64,000 nucleotides of DNA from Chromatiales bacterium (GCA_002688175.1 NZCC01000003.1:4047-68046); one strand, 5' to 3'; positions 45,099-55,204 are shown, numbered from the stretch's first letter. The notes: generated by a model from the sequence alone, not told the origin. Program-made: numbers and translations.

Positions 45099-47204
45099 TC
45101 AACGTGGCGGTATGCAGGAAATATCCGCTACATCAAGAAATAGTTGCCGCAATCGGTTTAGTGTCGCCAGCCGGTTCAGGCGCAGTCGTTGGTCATCGTC
45201 CATGACGAGTACCGTATCGAAATAAGCGTCAACCGGTTCTTTCAGGCTTGCCAGGCGATCCAGAATACCCGAGTAGTTGCGTGCCGCGATATCTGCGCGA
45301 TGGGGTTCGGCAACGGTGTCGATCGCAGTAAACAAGGCCAGTTCCTGTTCGGCGGCAAACAGTGAGGTATCAATGTCGCTCGTGTCGGGCGTATCGGCAG
45401 TCTTCAGTATGTTGGCGATTCGTTTGTTGGCACTGGCAAGGCTGTCAGCCGCATCCATGTTCATAAAGGCACAGACAGCGACGATTCTATGGTACAGATC
45501 AAGCGGTGAAGCCGGGCTGCGGACACGTACGGACTCGAATATTTCTGCTGTGACTGTGCCGGCCTCAAGCCCGGGGGCATGACCATCGAGAAAATAGCCG
45601 CGCGCTCGATCCAGCATGAACGTGTAGAGATCTTCACGCAGTGTGGCCTGATCCCCGTCCCCGGTCGGTTGGGCTGTGATCGCATGATCGAGCAGCGCCA
45701 TTACATCAACATCGAGCTGTGCCTCGATCAGGATGCGGATGATGCTGAGGGCAGCACGACGCAGTCCGAACGGATCTTTGTTGCCGGTGGGGCGTTTCCC
45801 CGTAGCAAAAATTCCGGCCAGCGTGTCGAGCCGGTCGGCGATGGCCAGAATTTTGCCGGCCTCGCTCGCAGGCAAGGGGCCTCCGGCTTGCGCCGGCAGG
45901 TATTGTTCTTCGATAGCCATGGCGACGGCGGCATCCTCGCCATCAAGTTCCGCGTAATACCGGCCAATTCGACCCTGCAGTTTTGGAAATTCGCCGACCA
46001 TCTCGGTCATCAGGTCGGTTTTGGCCAACTCGGCGGCACGGCGAACAATAAGTTCGTCACCATCAAGTGCTGCTGCCAGCATGGATGCCAGTTCCGCGAC
46101 CCGGGCCGATTTATCCTTGAGGTTACCGAGTCGTTTCTCGAATATGACATCTGCCAGCCCGGCCAGGCGCGATTCGAGTTTGAGCTTGCGATCGGTGTCC
46201 CAGAAAAATCCGGCATCGGCCAGGCGTGGCGCGATGACGCGTTCATTACCTTTACGCACTTCATCAGGTTGAGAACTGTCAAGGTTGCTCATGGCGATGA
46301 AGTTCGGTATCAGCTTGCCGTCCTGGCCGCGTAACGGGAAGTAGCGTTGGTGATCCTGCAGGGTTGCGATCAGTACCTCTTCGGGCAGACGCAGGAATTG
46401 GGGATCAAAGTTACCGGTTACCGGAACGGGCCACTCGACCAGCGCGGTTACTTCGTCAAGTACGACTGGTTCAAGAATAACTACAGCGTTGAGTTCACCG
46501 GCGATGGACTCAGCCAGTTCAACAATGCGTTGCCGCCGGGCATTGAAGTCAGCGATGACCCGCCCCTGTTCCCGGAGGCCGGATTCATAGTCGCCGGCGA
46601 CCTGCAGTGAGAACGGTGCCGGTGCGTGGAATCGATGACCGCGGGTTGTGGTGCCTGCTGTGACATCCAGTATGGTTGCCGGTATAACGGTGTCGCCGAG
46701 CATCATGACGAGCCAGTGAACGGGGCGGACAAATTCGACGTCGGAGTTACCCCAGCGCATTCGCTTCGGGATCGGCAGTTCTGCCAGCGTTGCGGAGATG
46801 ATATCCGGCAACAGCTCGGCCGTATCGTGGCCCGGCTTTTCGCCCCGGTATATCAGCCATTCGCCTTTATCTGTCTTGAGCCTGTCGAGCTCGTCCAGCG
46901 TGACATTCAGGCCATCGGCGAATGCGGTTGCGGCGCGGGTCGGCGCCCCGTCAGCATCGAACGCGATGCGGGTCGGTGGTCCGCGTTTCTCTATTTTTTG
47001 CGGCGCCTGGCGTAATTGCAGGTCATCGATCAGGATTGCCAGGCGTCTCGGCGTGGCGAAGGAACGAAGGCTGCCCATGGCGACACCGGCATCAACCAGG
47101 CGTGATTGCACGCCGTCGGCAAATGCCTGCTCAAGCCGGCCCAATGCTTTGGGCGGTAACTCTTCAGTGCCCAGTTCGACGAGAAAATCTGCTTGATCAG
47201 CCAT
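45099..47204 (-). CDS. glyS: Glycyl-tRNA synthetase beta subunit
   Basis: tRNA-recognition subunit of the heterotetrameric bacterial glycyl-tRNA synthetase. It starts ADFLVELGTEELPPKALGRL, contains KRMRWGNSDVEFVRPVHWL and ends with a C-terminal tRNA-binding domain (RLATLNRLRQLFLDVADIS). It is 701 aa from the ATG at 47204; an in-frame start three codons upstream is possible. E. coli GlyS is 689. It follows glyQ almost without gap. Confidence 0.97.
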   Translation of the reverse strand: MADQADFLVELGTEELPPKALGRLEQAFADGVQSRLVDAGVAMGSLRSFATPRRLAILIDDLQLRQAPQKIEKRGPPTRIAFDADGAPTRAATAFADGLNVTLDELDRLKTDKGEWLIYRGEKPGHDTAELLPDIISATLAELPIPKRMRWGNSDVEFVRPVHWLVMMLGDTVIPATILDVTAGTTTRGHRFHAPAPFSLQVAGDYESGLREQGRVIADFNARRQRIVELAESIAGELNAVVILEPVVLDEVTALVEWPVPVTGNFDPQFLRLPEEVLIATLQDHQRYFPLRGQDGKLIPNFIAMSNLDSSQPDEVRKGNERVIAPRLADAGFFWDTDRKLKLESRLAGLADVIFEKRLGNLKDKSARVAELASMLAAALDGDELIVRRAAELAKTDLMTEMVGEFPKLQGRIGRYYAELDGEDAAVAMAIEEQYLPAQAGGPLPASEAGKILAIADRLDTLAGIFATGKRPTGNKDPFGLRRAALSIIRILIEAQLDVDVMALLDHAITAQPTGDGDQATLREDLYTFMLDRARGYFLDGHAPGLEAGTVTAEIFESVRVRSPASPLDLYHRIVAVCAFMNMDAADSLASANKRIANILKTADTPDTSDIDTSLFAAEQELALFTAIDTVAEPHRADIAARNYSGILDRLASLKEPVDAYFDTVLVMDDDQRLRLNRLATLNRLRQLFLDVADISCIPPR

Positions 47205-47213
47205 CGACTGCAC

Positions 47214-48146
47214 TCACTCTTGATTCTTGGCAGCGGCTGGGCCGCTCGTGTTCAGCATCGGGAATCCGAGTGTCTCGCGACTCTCGTAATACGCCTCGGC
47301 AACCGAGCGCGCCATTTGCCTGATGCGCAGGATATACGCCTGTCTTGCCGTGACCGAAATCGCGTGACGGGCGTCAAGCAGGTTAAATGTATGGGACGCA
47401 TCAAGGATTTGTTCGTAGGCTGGTAAGGTCAGATTTTGCCCGATCAATTCGCTGCAGAGCCGTTCTGCAGCATCGAAACGGTCGAACAACACGGCCGTAT
47501 CGGCTGCTTCAAAGTTGTAACGTGACATCTCGACTTCATTTTGATGAAACACGTCGCCATAGGTGACCGTTCCGTTCGGCCCTTCATTCCAGACGAGATC
47601 GTAGACACTGTCTACGCCCTGCAGATACATCGCGATGCGTTCGAGGCCGTAGGTAATTTCGCCGGTGACCGGCCTGCAATCGAGCCCGCCGACCTGCTGA
47701 AAATACGTGAACTGGGTGACTTCCATGCCGTTCAGCCAGACTTCCCAGCCCAGGCCCCAGGCGCCGAGTGACGGCGACTCCCAGTTATCTTCGACAAAGC
47801 GGATGTCATGGACGAGTGGGTCGATGCCCAGAAACTTCAGGGAGTCGAGGTACAGATCCTGGATGTCCGGCGGCGATGGTTTCAGTACCACCTGGAACTG
47901 GTAGTAATGCTGGAGCCGGAATGGATTGTCGCCATAGCGACCGTCGGTTGGTCTGCGACTCGGTTGAACGTAGGCTGCGCGCCAGGGCTCAGGGCCGATG
48001 GAACGCAGGAATGTCGCCGCATGAAAGGTACCGGCTCCCATCGGCATGTCATAGGGTTGTAACACGACACAGCCCCGTTCACCCCAATATTGCTGAAGCG
48101 CGAGGATCAGATTTTGAAATGTCGACGGGGTCGTCCGGGTGCTCAC
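47214..48146 (-). CDS. glyQ: Glycyl-tRNA synthetase alpha subunit
   Basis: Catalytic subunit of the tetrameric glycyl-tRNA synthetase. [20 protein letters not shown] and [19 protein letters not shown] are near-invariant in the family. The GTG at 48146 gives 310 aa, with AGGG about 8 bases upstream, and aligns with the family start; an ATG at 48188 would add 14 residues. E. coli GlyQ is 303 aa. It is divergent from glnA. Confidence 0.96.
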   Translation of the reverse strand: MSTRTTPSTFQNLILALQQYWGERGCVVLQPYDMPMGAGTFHAATFLRSIGPEPWRAAYVQPSRRPTDGRYGDNPFRLQHYYQFQVVLKPSPPDIQDLYLDSLKFLGIDPLVHDIRFVEDNWESPSLGAWGLGWEVWLNGMEVTQFTYFQQVGGLDCRPVTGEITYGLERIAMYLQGVDSVYDLVWNEGPNGTVTYGDVFHQNEVEMSRYNFEAADTAVLFDRFDAAERLCSELIGQNLTLPAYEQILDASHTFNLLDARHAISVTARQAYILRIRQMARSVAEAYYESRETLGFPMLNTSGPAAAKNQE

Positions 48147-48319
48147 AGTGATGCCCTGATTTACTCTGGCGCGCAAGTATAGCGTCATTTTACGGCGGTA
48201 CCGGATAAATAGGGCGGGCGGCTACGTATTCAAATATAAGTTCACAGCAGGCAATTTTACGCTGACCCCCTATATCCTGAGCTCCGGTTGGTCCGAGACG
48301 GTGCAATATTAGCCCGACT

Positions 48320-48336
48320 TGCACTACAATAGTGCG
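48320..48336. promoter_or_regulatory. NtrC-binding site upstream of glnA
   Basis: TGCACTA-CAA-TAGTGCG is a 17-bp inverted repeat matching the NtrC consensus TGCACCA-N3-TGGTGCA at most positions. It lies about 80 bp upstream of the sigma-54 promoter, a typical enhancer distance. ntrC is encoded downstream. Confidence 0.75.
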
Positions 48337-48398
48337 GCTGCGATATTAGGCTTAATAATAATATCAATAAAATCAGTTCTTTATAGAATCAGGTCAGC

Positions 48399-48414
48399 TG
48401 GCACGATTTGTGCA
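48399..48414 (+). promoter_or_regulatory. Sigma-54 promoter of glnA
   Basis: TGGCACGATTTGTGCA has the essential GG-N10-GC and a full match to the -24 element TGGCAC. It ends about 105 bp before the glnA ATG. With the NtrC site upstream it predicts nitrogen control. Confidence 0.88.
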
Positions 48415-48518
48415 AAAAAGTTTGGCTGACCCGAACAATAAACAAGGCCAAAGAAAACCTCGAGTTTCGATCGGCACCAGAATTTTTTTCGTTACAGAAT
48501 ATCCCCGGAGGGAATGTC

Positions 48519-49928
48519 ATGATAGTTGCTGACGCACTCAGCCTGATAAAGGATAAAGAAGCCAAGTTTGTCGACCTGCGTTTTACAGATACGAAGGGCA
48601 AGGAACAGCACGTTACAGTGCCGGCAAAGGTCGTTGATGAGGGTTTCTTCGAAGACGGCAAGATGTTCGACGGGTCGTCGATTTCCGGCTGGAAAGGCAT
48701 TAATGAGTCCGACATGATCCTGATGCCGGATCCGGAAACTGCAGTTCTGGATATCTTCACCGACGATGCGACCATTAACATCCGTTGTGATGTTGTCGAG
48801 CCTGCATCGGGTGAGGGGTACAACCGCGATCCGCGCTCGACGGCGCGGCGCGGTGAGGAATACCTGAAGTCCACAGGTATCGCGGACGTGGCTTTTTTCG
48901 GCCCGGAAAATGAATTCTTCATTTTTGATGATGTTCGCTATAACCACGATATGCACCAGACCTTCTACAAGGTCGATTCAGATGAAGGCTCGTGGAATAC
49001 GGGTACCGATATGCCGGACAGCAATATCGGCCATCGGCCGGGCGTCAAGGGCGGCTACTTCCCGGTACCACCCGTTGATTCGGGCCACGATATTCGTTCG
49101 TCAATGTGCCTTGCGCTTGAGGATATGGGTCTGGATGTTGAGGTACACCATCACGAGGTTGCGACGGCGGGCCAGGCCGAAATCGGTGTGGCATTCAACT
49201 CACTCGTCAAAAAGGCCGACGAAGTTCAGATTCTCAAGTATGTCGTTCACAATGTCGCCCACGCCTATGGCAAGACCTCTACGTTTATGCCCAAGCCTCT
49301 CGTTGGCGATAATGGCAACGGCATGCATGTACATATGTCGCTGGGCAAAAACGGCGATAATATTTTCAAGGGTGACGCCTACGGTGGGTTATCCGAAACC
49401 GCGCTGTACTACATTGGCGGTGTTCTGGCACACGCAAAGGCACTGTGTGCATTTACCAACGCCAGCACCAATAGCTACAAGCGCCTTGTACCTGGATTCG
49501 AGGCGCCGACACTGCTGGCATACTCGGCAAAGAATCGTTCGGCTTCTGTGCGTATTCCCTACATTCCGAACCCCAAGGCACGTCGTATCGAAGTACGTTT
49601 CCCGGATAGCACGGCAAATCCGTATTTTGCATTTACTGCCTTGTTGATGGCGGGTATTGACGGTATTCAGAACAAGATACATCCAGGCGATGCGATGGAT
49701 AAGGATCTTTACGATCTGCCGCCGGAAGAAGAGGCACAGCTCAAAACCGTAGCATTCTCTCTGGATGAGGCACTGGCGGCGCTGGATGCTGATCGCGAGT
49801 TTTTGCTTGCCGGTGACGTATTCAGCAATGATTTACTCGATGGTTACGTCGAGTTGAAGATGGAAGAAGTTACTCGCTTGCGTATGAGTACCCATCCTGT
49901 CGAATTTGAGCTGTACTACAGCCTGTAA
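48519..49928 (+). CDS. glnA: Glutamine synthetase type I
   Basis: Makes glutamine from glutamate, ammonia and ATP; dodecamer. [14 protein letters not shown] and [10 protein letters not shown] are family signatures, [16 protein letters not shown] the central one; the adenylylation-loop Tyr is in [10 protein letters not shown]. The 469 aa equal E. coli. The ATG at 48519 is preceded by GGAGGG; an upstream in-frame ATG at 48408 falls inside the sigma-54 promoter and is rejected. A GC-rich hairpin follows the gene. Confidence 0.98.
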   Translation: MIVADALSLIKDKEAKFVDLRFTDTKGKEQHVTVPAKVVDEGFFEDGKMFDGSSISGWKGINESDMILMPDPETAVLDIFTDDATINIRCDVVEPASGEGYNRDPRSTARRGEEYLKSTGIADVAFFGPENEFFIFDDVRYNHDMHQTFYKVDSDEGSWNTGTDMPDSNIGHRPGVKGGYFPVPPVDSGHDIRSSMCLALEDMGLDVEVHHHEVATAGQAEIGVAFNSLVKKADEVQILKYVVHNVAHAYGKTSTFMPKPLVGDNGNGMHVHMSLGKNGDNIFKGDAYGGLSETALYYIGGVLAHAKALCAFTNASTNSYKRLVPGFEAPTLLAYSAKNRSASVRIPYIPNPKARRIEVRFPDSTANPYFAFTALLMAGIDGIQNKIHPGDAMDKDLYDLPPEEEAQLKTVAFSLDEALAALDADREFLLAGDVFSNDLLDGYVELKMEEVTRLRMSTHPVEFELYYSL

Positions 49929-49951
49929 ACACACGACATAAGCAGAGCAAC

Positions 49952-49984
49952 AGTGCGCCGTGCGGCTTTGCCGCGCGGCGCACT
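49952..49984 (+). terminator. Hairpin after glnA
   Basis: Two 15-nt arms (AGTGCGCCGTGCGGC and its complement with one mismatch) around a TTT loop form a strong stem 24 bp after the glnA stop. No T-run follows, so it may attenuate rather than end transcription into DUF4124-ntrBC. Confidence 0.6.
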
Positions 49985-50022
49985 GGATTCAGGGGTGTAG
50001 TGCGCGTTATCCTTTAATAATT

Positions 50023-50616
50023 ATGCGTATCATTATATTGATAATACTGGTTGTCTGTGCCGTTCCTGCGGTTGCAGAAGTCTATCGCTGGGTTGATGAA
50101 AACGGCGAGACGCACTATTCAGATCATCCGCATGAAAATGCAGAAACAGTGACACTACCCAAAGCACAAACTTTCTCAACACCGGCGCCAACTCTGCAAC
50201 CAGAGCAACGTGGCGAAGAAGCCGCACAGGACGCGCAAGCAGACAAGGCAGATATCACCATTTATGAATCTGTTGATATCACCAGCCCAATGCAGAATGA
50301 AGTGTTGTGGAGTACGGGCGGAGTGCTAAAAGTGTCGGTCAGTGTGAAGCCAAGATTACGACGTGAACACATATTGATGATTTATCTTGATGATCTGATG
50401 GTTGAGAGCATGACCGGTAATAAGCGGGACACGGAACTGACCCAGGTATTTCGTGGTGAGCATACACTACATGCAATAGTTCAGGATGACGTCGGTAAAG
50501 TGGTGGGCAGGGGCAACTCTGTGACTTTCACTGTAAAACAGACCTCAATACAGAACCCCAACAGCCCGAATGTATCTTCGATATCAACTCTCTCCCAGCC
50601 CGGCCTGGGAGGTTAG
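50023..50616 (+). CDS. DUF4124 secreted protein
   Basis: A 197-aa exported protein of unknown function. A signal peptide (RIIILIILVVCAVPAVA) is followed by EVYRWVDENGETHYSDHP, the DUF4124 signature, then a low-complexity linker and a beta-rich C-terminal part (about 75-180). It often lies between glnA and ntrB in gammaproteobacteria, as here. The ATG at 50023 starts directly at the signal peptide; an upstream GTG/ATG frame overlaps the hairpin. Confidence 0.85.
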   Translation: MRIIILIILVVCAVPAVAEVYRWVDENGETHYSDHPHENAETVTLPKAQTFSTPAPTLQPEQRGEEAAQDAQADKADITIYESVDITSPMQNEVLWSTGGVLKVSVSVKPRLRREHILMIYLDDLMVESMTGNKRDTELTQVFRGEHTLHAIVQDDVGKVVGRGNSVTFTVKQTSIQNPNSPNVSSISTLSQPGLGG

Positions 50617-50627
50617 TTGATGTCAGA

Positions 50628-51692
50628 GTGGTGTTATCGGCGGAAGAAATACTCGAGAATCTAGCCACCGCAATTTTCGTACTGACCAAAGAACAAAAGA
50701 TTCTGCTCATCAACGCGGCAGCTGAGGCCATGTTCGGCATCAGTAGAAAGCAGGCTGCCGGACAATCACCAACTGATCTGATACCCGAGCTCCAGCCACT
50801 TGAATCACTCTTCGACCGGACGCAGCAAACCGGCCAGTCGTTTGGGCGCAACTTATCGTTCACCGTTCCGCAGCGAGATTTCGCTACCGTGCAGGCTGCA
50901 TGTCGGGTCTCACCGCTGACCGAGAGTGCTCCCGAACAACTGATCATTGAGTTCTTCGATGCCATCCATTGGCGGCAACGTGACAAGGAAAAGGCACTGT
51001 TCGCTCAGCGCGGGGCAAGTCGGCGCATCATTCGTCAGCTTGCCCATGAAATTCGTAATCCTCTCGGTGGTTTGCGTGGGGCCGCGCAACTGCTCGAACG
51101 GCGTCTCAACGACCCCGATCTGGATGAATATACCCGGGTCATTATCAGCGAAGCCGACCGGCTTGTGGCCCTGACGGAGAATCTTCTCGGGCCGTCGCGG
51201 CAGCCGGCTCTCAAGCCGATGAATATTCATGAGCCGCTCGAACATGTTTTATTGCTGATCGAAAATGAGGCACCAGCTGGTATTCAGTTCATTCGCGACT
51301 ATGACCCAAGCTTGCCGGTTATTGACCTTGATCGTGACCAGATTATTCAGGTGTTTCTGAATCTCGCTCGTAATGCAATTCAGGCGATGGGTGAGACAGG
51401 GCAAATCACCATACGTACCCGTGCGTTGACGAACTTTGTTATTGATTCACACCGTCACCGGCTGACGATTGGCGTAGAATTCGAAGATAATGGGCTTGGT
51501 ATTTCAGCCGATATCGAAGACTCCATTTTTTATCCGCTGGTGACCGATCGTGAAGGAGGGACGGGTCTCGGTCTGCCACTGGCACAGGATCTGGTCAGCC
51601 GCCATGGTGGCGTGATCGAATTTGAATCCGAACCGGAATGTACCCGGTTCATGGTGCGTCTGCCGTTGCAGCCTCAGGATCAGTCAAGTTGA
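50628..51692 (+). CDS. glnL: Nitrogen regulation sensor kinase NtrB
   Basis: Phosphorylates or dephosphorylates NtrC in response to PII. An N-terminal PAS domain (about 5-115) is followed by the H box LAHEIRNPLGGLRGAAQLL (His140) and a GHKL ATPase with NLARNAIQAM, EDNGLGI and GGTGLGLPLA. It is 354 aa and lacks membrane segments, as expected for cytosolic NtrB. The start is a GTG at 50628, with GGGAGG 16 bases upstream; a GTG one codon later is possible. Confidence 0.95.
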   Translation: MVLSAEEILENLATAIFVLTKEQKILLINAAAEAMFGISRKQAAGQSPTDLIPELQPLESLFDRTQQTGQSFGRNLSFTVPQRDFATVQAACRVSPLTESAPEQLIIEFFDAIHWRQRDKEKALFAQRGASRRIIRQLAHEIRNPLGGLRGAAQLLERRLNDPDLDEYTRVIISEADRLVALTENLLGPSRQPALKPMNIHEPLEHVLLLIENEAPAGIQFIRDYDPSLPVIDLDRDQIIQVFLNLARNAIQAMGETGQITIRTRALTNFVIDSHRHRLTIGVEFEDNGLGISADIEDSIFYPLVTDREGGTGLGLPLAQDLVSRHGGVIEFESEPECTRFMVRLPLQPQDQSS

Positions 51693-53110
51693 ATAACGAC
51701 ACTCAACCGGTTGTCTGGATTGTCGATGATGATGCATCGATTCGCTGGGTGCTTGAAAAAGCGCTGCACGGCGATGGCATTCAAACCCACAGTTTTGATC
51801 GTGCTGATGCACTACTCGCGGCTTTCGCTGAGCAGCAACCCGATGTGCTGCTGACAGATATTCGGATGCCCGGCATGGACGGCATAGAAATGATGGGTCA
51901 TCTCGGTCTTGAAGCCAGCGGATTACCGGTCATCGTCATGACGGCACATGCAGATCTCGATAGTGCCGTTGCCGCCTTTCAGGGCGGTGCCTTTGAGTAT
52001 TTACCCAAACCATTCGATATCGATCTGGCCGTATCGCTGGTCCGGCGAGCCTGCAAAGTGAATGAGCCGGAAGTTGTGCGCGAGCAGACGACCATTTCAT
52101 CCATTTCATCGATGATCGGCCAGGCTTCTGCCATGCAGGATGTGTTCCGTACGATCGGTCGCCTGTCCAGCTCCAGCATGAACGTGTTGATCACCGGTGA
52201 ATCGGGTACCGGTAAGGAGCTTGTCGCCCAGGCCCTGCATGAACACAGCCCGCGAGCGAGCCGGCCGTTTATTGCATTGAATACGACGGCGATCGCCGCT
52301 GAATTGCTTGAGTCGGAGTTATTCGGGCACGAGCGTGGTGCATTTACGGGTGCCGACAGCCGGCGTATCGGCCGCTTTGAGCAGGCCGATAGCGGTACGC
52401 TATTCCTAGATGAGATCGGTGATATGTCCCCCGATCTGCAGACCCGCCTGCTGCGGGTTCTTGCCGAGGGTGAGTTTTACCGCGTCGGCGGGCAGACACC
52501 GATCAGCGTTGATGTGCGTGTCGTTGCTGCGACGAATCAGGATCTTGCTCAAGCTGTTGAGGAAAATCGTTTTCGCGAGGATCTGTTTCACCGACTGAAC
52601 GTTATCCATATCCGTACACCGCCGCTGCGTGAGCGAGCCGGAGATATTCCGCTATTGCTGCAACACTATATTAATGTGGCGGCGCGAGAACTCGAGGTCG
52701 AGCCGAAGCGATTGACGGCTACGGCCGAGACTTTGCTGTGTTCATTCGACTGGCCCGGCAATGTACGCCAACTGGTCAATATATGTCGCCGCCTGACCGT
52801 GACTGCGCCGGGTTCGGAAATCCGGGCCAGTGATATCCCGGAGGAGATTGGTAGTAACCGGGAGATGAGCAGTGACCCCGACTGGCTGCGAAATCTGGCC
52901 AGCTGGGCTGAGCGCCAGCTGGCAAACGGTCAGCTGGAAAATAATGATCAGCAACCGCTGCTCGAGATTGCTCTTCCCGAATTTGAGCGTACGCTGATTC
53001 GTGCCGCTTTAACCAGTGTAAATGGCCGCCGTCAGGATGCTGCGAAGTTGCTTGGCTGGGGCCGAAATACCTTGACCCGCAAAATTCGCGATCTCGATCT
53101 CGATTTGTGA
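51689..53110 (+). CDS. glnG: Nitrogen regulation response regulator NtrC
   Basis: Sigma-54 activator for nitrogen genes, including glnA upstream. The receiver domain has Asp57 in LLTDIRMPGMDG; the AAA+ domain has GESGTGKE and the sigma-54-contacting GAFTGA; the C-terminus is a Fis-type helix-turn-helix (RRQDAAKLLGWGRNTLTRKI). The TTG at 51689 overlaps the ntrB stop (TTGA), has AGGA nine bases upstream and gives 473 aa, matching E. coli (469). An ATG at 51638 would lie deep inside ntrB. Confidence 0.95.
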   Translation: MNNDTQPVVWIVDDDASIRWVLEKALHGDGIQTHSFDRADALLAAFAEQQPDVLLTDIRMPGMDGIEMMGHLGLEASGLPVIVMTAHADLDSAVAAFQGGAFEYLPKPFDIDLAVSLVRRACKVNEPEVVREQTTISSISSMIGQASAMQDVFRTIGRLSSSSMNVLITGESGTGKELVAQALHEHSPRASRPFIALNTTAIAAELLESELFGHERGAFTGADSRRIGRFEQADSGTLFLDEIGDMSPDLQTRLLRVLAEGEFYRVGGQTPISVDVRVVAATNQDLAQAVEENRFREDLFHRLNVIHIRTPPLRERAGDIPLLLQHYINVAARELEVEPKRLTATAETLLCSFDWPGNVRQLVNICRRLTVTAPGSEIRASDIPEEIGSNREMSSDPDWLRNLASWAERQLANGQLENNDQQPLLEIALPEFERTLIRAALTSVNGRRQDAAKLLGWGRNTLTRKIRDLDLDL

Positions 53111-53153
53111 TGAATGAATTCTGATCCCGTTCTTAACCTGAGGATTTACCAGC

Positions 53154-53747
53154 GTGAAACGCAGGACTTTATTGCAATCAATGTTGTTCGGCTCATCGGT
53201 TGCTTCGTTACCCGTGACCGCGGCCGATCAAATTCTGAAACCGGTTTCTCCTGATTCGCTGGTTGCCGAGATTGAAGCGCTGCTCCGGGAGACTGAAGAA
53301 ATCTGGGACTCGCAGGATACCTCACGGCTTAAAGCGTTATGGGATACCGACGATAATGCGCCTTACTATCTGGCTGGAGAGCAGGAAGACTGGTTCGTCG
53401 GCTGGGACGAATTAAATCGTTATCTGGACCCGCCACCAGGTACACCGAAGGTAACTCAGGCCATACGGGTACGTTTTTATAATATTCGCGCCCGCCTGTT
53501 GGCGCCGGATCTTGCGTTCGCAGCCTATTGGATGCGTACTGATATGAAACTCGTGTTCTCACCACAGCCATTCGGTTCTGATAACCGGGTTGCGTCGGTG
53601 TTTAGAAAGCGACCGGAAGGATGGCGCTACTTGTGCTACGCGGAAGCGTTCCAGACTCCGAATATGTATATCCAGAAACTATACGAAAAAAACATATCGC
53701 CGGAGTATCAGGAATTCTTTGACCAGGTGACGAAGAAACCTGGTTGA
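53154..53747 (+). CDS. Exported NTF2/SnoaL-like protein
   Basis: A 197-aa protein with an N-terminal signal (MKRRTLLQSMLFGSSVASLPVTA) whose twin Arg could allow Tat export. The rest resembles SnoaL/DUF4440-type NTF2 folds: IEALLRETEEIWDSQD, then FVGWDELNRYL and W-R-YLCYAEAF at the end. The family includes ligand-binding and enzyme members; no active site can be named. GTG start with AGGA nine bases upstream. It stands 43 bp after ntrC. Confidence 0.68.
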   Translation: MKRRTLLQSMLFGSSVASLPVTAADQILKPVSPDSLVAEIEALLRETEEIWDSQDTSRLKALWDTDDNAPYYLAGEQEDWFVGWDELNRYLDPPPGTPKVTQAIRVRFYNIRARLLAPDLAFAAYWMRTDMKLVFSPQPFGSDNRVASVFRKRPEGWRYLCYAEAFQTPNMYIQKLYEKNISPEYQEFFDQVTKKPG

Positions 53748-53789
53748 TAAATATTTATTGCACCTACGGTGCAGGTCGCAAAGACTTTA

Positions 53790-54740
53790 TCAGTCCAGCA
53801 CAAGCGATCCGGTCAGTTGGGCAACTGATTCGAGCTCATGTCGTGCCAGGTAATCAGCGATGCCGGCATTAATTTTTTTACAGACCAGTGGATCGTAGAA
53901 CAATGCCGTGCCGATACCGACGGCACTCGCGCCGGCAATCAGGAATTCCAGTGCATCGTTGGCAGTTGTTATACCACCCTGACCTATAATCGGCACATCA
54001 TGACGCTGCGCCACTTCATAAACCTGTTTGACCTTCAGCAGAGCGATTGGCTTGATCGCCGGGCCCGATAGTCCGGCCTGCACATTGGCGATCACCGGTT
54101 TTCGTGTTTCGGTATCGATCGCCATGCCTGTCATCGTGTTGATGACGGCAAGTCCGTTGCTGCCGGCTTCTATACAACGCCGGGCATTTTCCTGGATATC
54201 GGTTTGGTTTGGCGATAACTTTGCGATGATGGGCTTTGCTGTAGCACGGCGGCAGGCTTCGATAACGCGCGCTGAAGACTCGGGACTATTACCAAATGAA
54301 ATACCGCCTGCCTTTATATTCGGGCAGGAAATATTTATTTCCAGTGCATCAATCGGTGAGTCATCGAAGCGCCGACAGACAGCTGCGTAATCCTCAATCG
54401 TTGAACCGCAAACGTTGGCAATAAAACGGGTTTCACTGAAATCGAGCGCGGGCAGAATCTTACCAATAACGGGATCAACGCCGGGATTTTGCAGGCCGAT
54501 TGCGTTCAGCATGCCCATCGGTGTTTCATAAACCCGGTGTGCCGGATTGCCTGAGCGTGGCTCGAGTGTAGTGCCCTTAAGGCAAATAGCACCGGCGTCA
54601 CGGTTACTGAAACCTTCTACACGAGTGTATTCTTCACCAAAGCCAACACAACCTGACAGCAGTACAATCGGGCCTGAAAAGCGCATGCCGCAGAAATCAA
54701 TGCCCAGATTACCCGGTAAATTTTCCTGAGTATTATTCAA
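53790..54740 (-). CDS. Dihydroorotate dehydrogenase, class 1B-like
   Basis: Oxidises dihydroorotate to orotate in pyrimidine synthesis. The active-site Cys139 lies in NISCPN, and GQGGITTANDALEFLIAGASAVGIGTA is the FMN-phosphate site. Cys as catalytic base marks class 1; the sequence pattern fits NAD-linked class 1B, but its usual partner pyrK is not nearby. It is 316 aa. The start is a TTG at 54740 with AGGA 12 bases upstream. The start codon touches the first base of divergent trmL. Confidence 0.87.
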   Translation of the reverse strand: MNNTQENLPGNLGIDFCGMRFSGPIVLLSGCVGFGEEYTRVEGFSNRDAGAICLKGTTLEPRSGNPAHRVYETPMGMLNAIGLQNPGVDPVIGKILPALDFSETRFIANVCGSTIEDYAAVCRRFDDSPIDALEINISCPNIKAGGISFGNSPESSARVIEACRRATAKPIIAKLSPNQTDIQENARRCIEAGSNGLAVINTMTGMAIDTETRKPVIANVQAGLSGPAIKPIALLKVKQVYEVAQRHDVPIIGQGGITTANDALEFLIAGASAVGIGTALFYDPLVCKKINAGIADYLARHELESVAQLTGSLVLD

Positions 54741-55204
54741 TGTTTAATCTGATCCTGTATGAGCCTGAAATTCCGCCTAACACCGGCAATATCATACGCC
54801 TGTGTGCGAATACAGGTACCCTGTTACATCTGATTCGTCCGCTCGGTTTTACACTCGACAACAAGAAATTAAGGCGCGCCGGCCTTGATTACCGTGAGTT
54901 TGCCGACCTGCGGGGGCATGACAGCCTTGATGAGTGCCTGGACGCGCTGGACCGGCCTCGTACGCTGGCCATTTCGACCCATGGCAAGACAATGTATAGC
55001 GAACATCATTACATGCCTGGTGATACGTTGTTGTTTGGACCGGAAACCCGTGGCTTGCCGGGTGAAATCCTGCAGTCCATGAATCCCGCCCGGGTACTCA
55101 GAATTCCGATGCAACCACAGAGCCGGAGTCTGAATCTTTCCAATGCTGCCGCCATAGTTCTTTTTGAGGCGTGGCGACAGCAGAGCTTTCAGACCGGTGC
55201 TTGA
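54740..55204 (+). CDS. trmL: tRNA (cytidine/uridine-34-2'-O)-methyltransferase
   Basis: SPOUT methyltransferase acting at the wobble base of tRNA-Leu isoacceptors. EPEIPPNTGNIIRLCANTG, LLFGPETRGLP and IPMQPQSRSLNLSNAAAI are the three knot motifs. The 154 aa match E. coli (157). The ATG at 54740 shares its first base with the divergent dihydroorotate dehydrogenase start, leaving no intergenic promoter. Confidence 0.94.
   Translation: MFNLILYEPEIPPNTGNIIRLCANTGTLLHLIRPLGFTLDNKKLRRAGLDYREFADLRGHDSLDECLDALDRPRTLAISTHGKTMYSEHHYMPGDTLLFGPETRGLPGEILQSMNPARVLRIPMQPQSRSLNLSNAAAIVLFEAWRQQSFQTGA

Noticed and set aside
45579-46334. Plus-strand open frame of 251 codons
   Set aside because: Antisense to glyS.
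48910-49647. Second-frame open frame within glnA
   Set aside because: Overlaps the conserved glnA frame; basic low-complexity translation.
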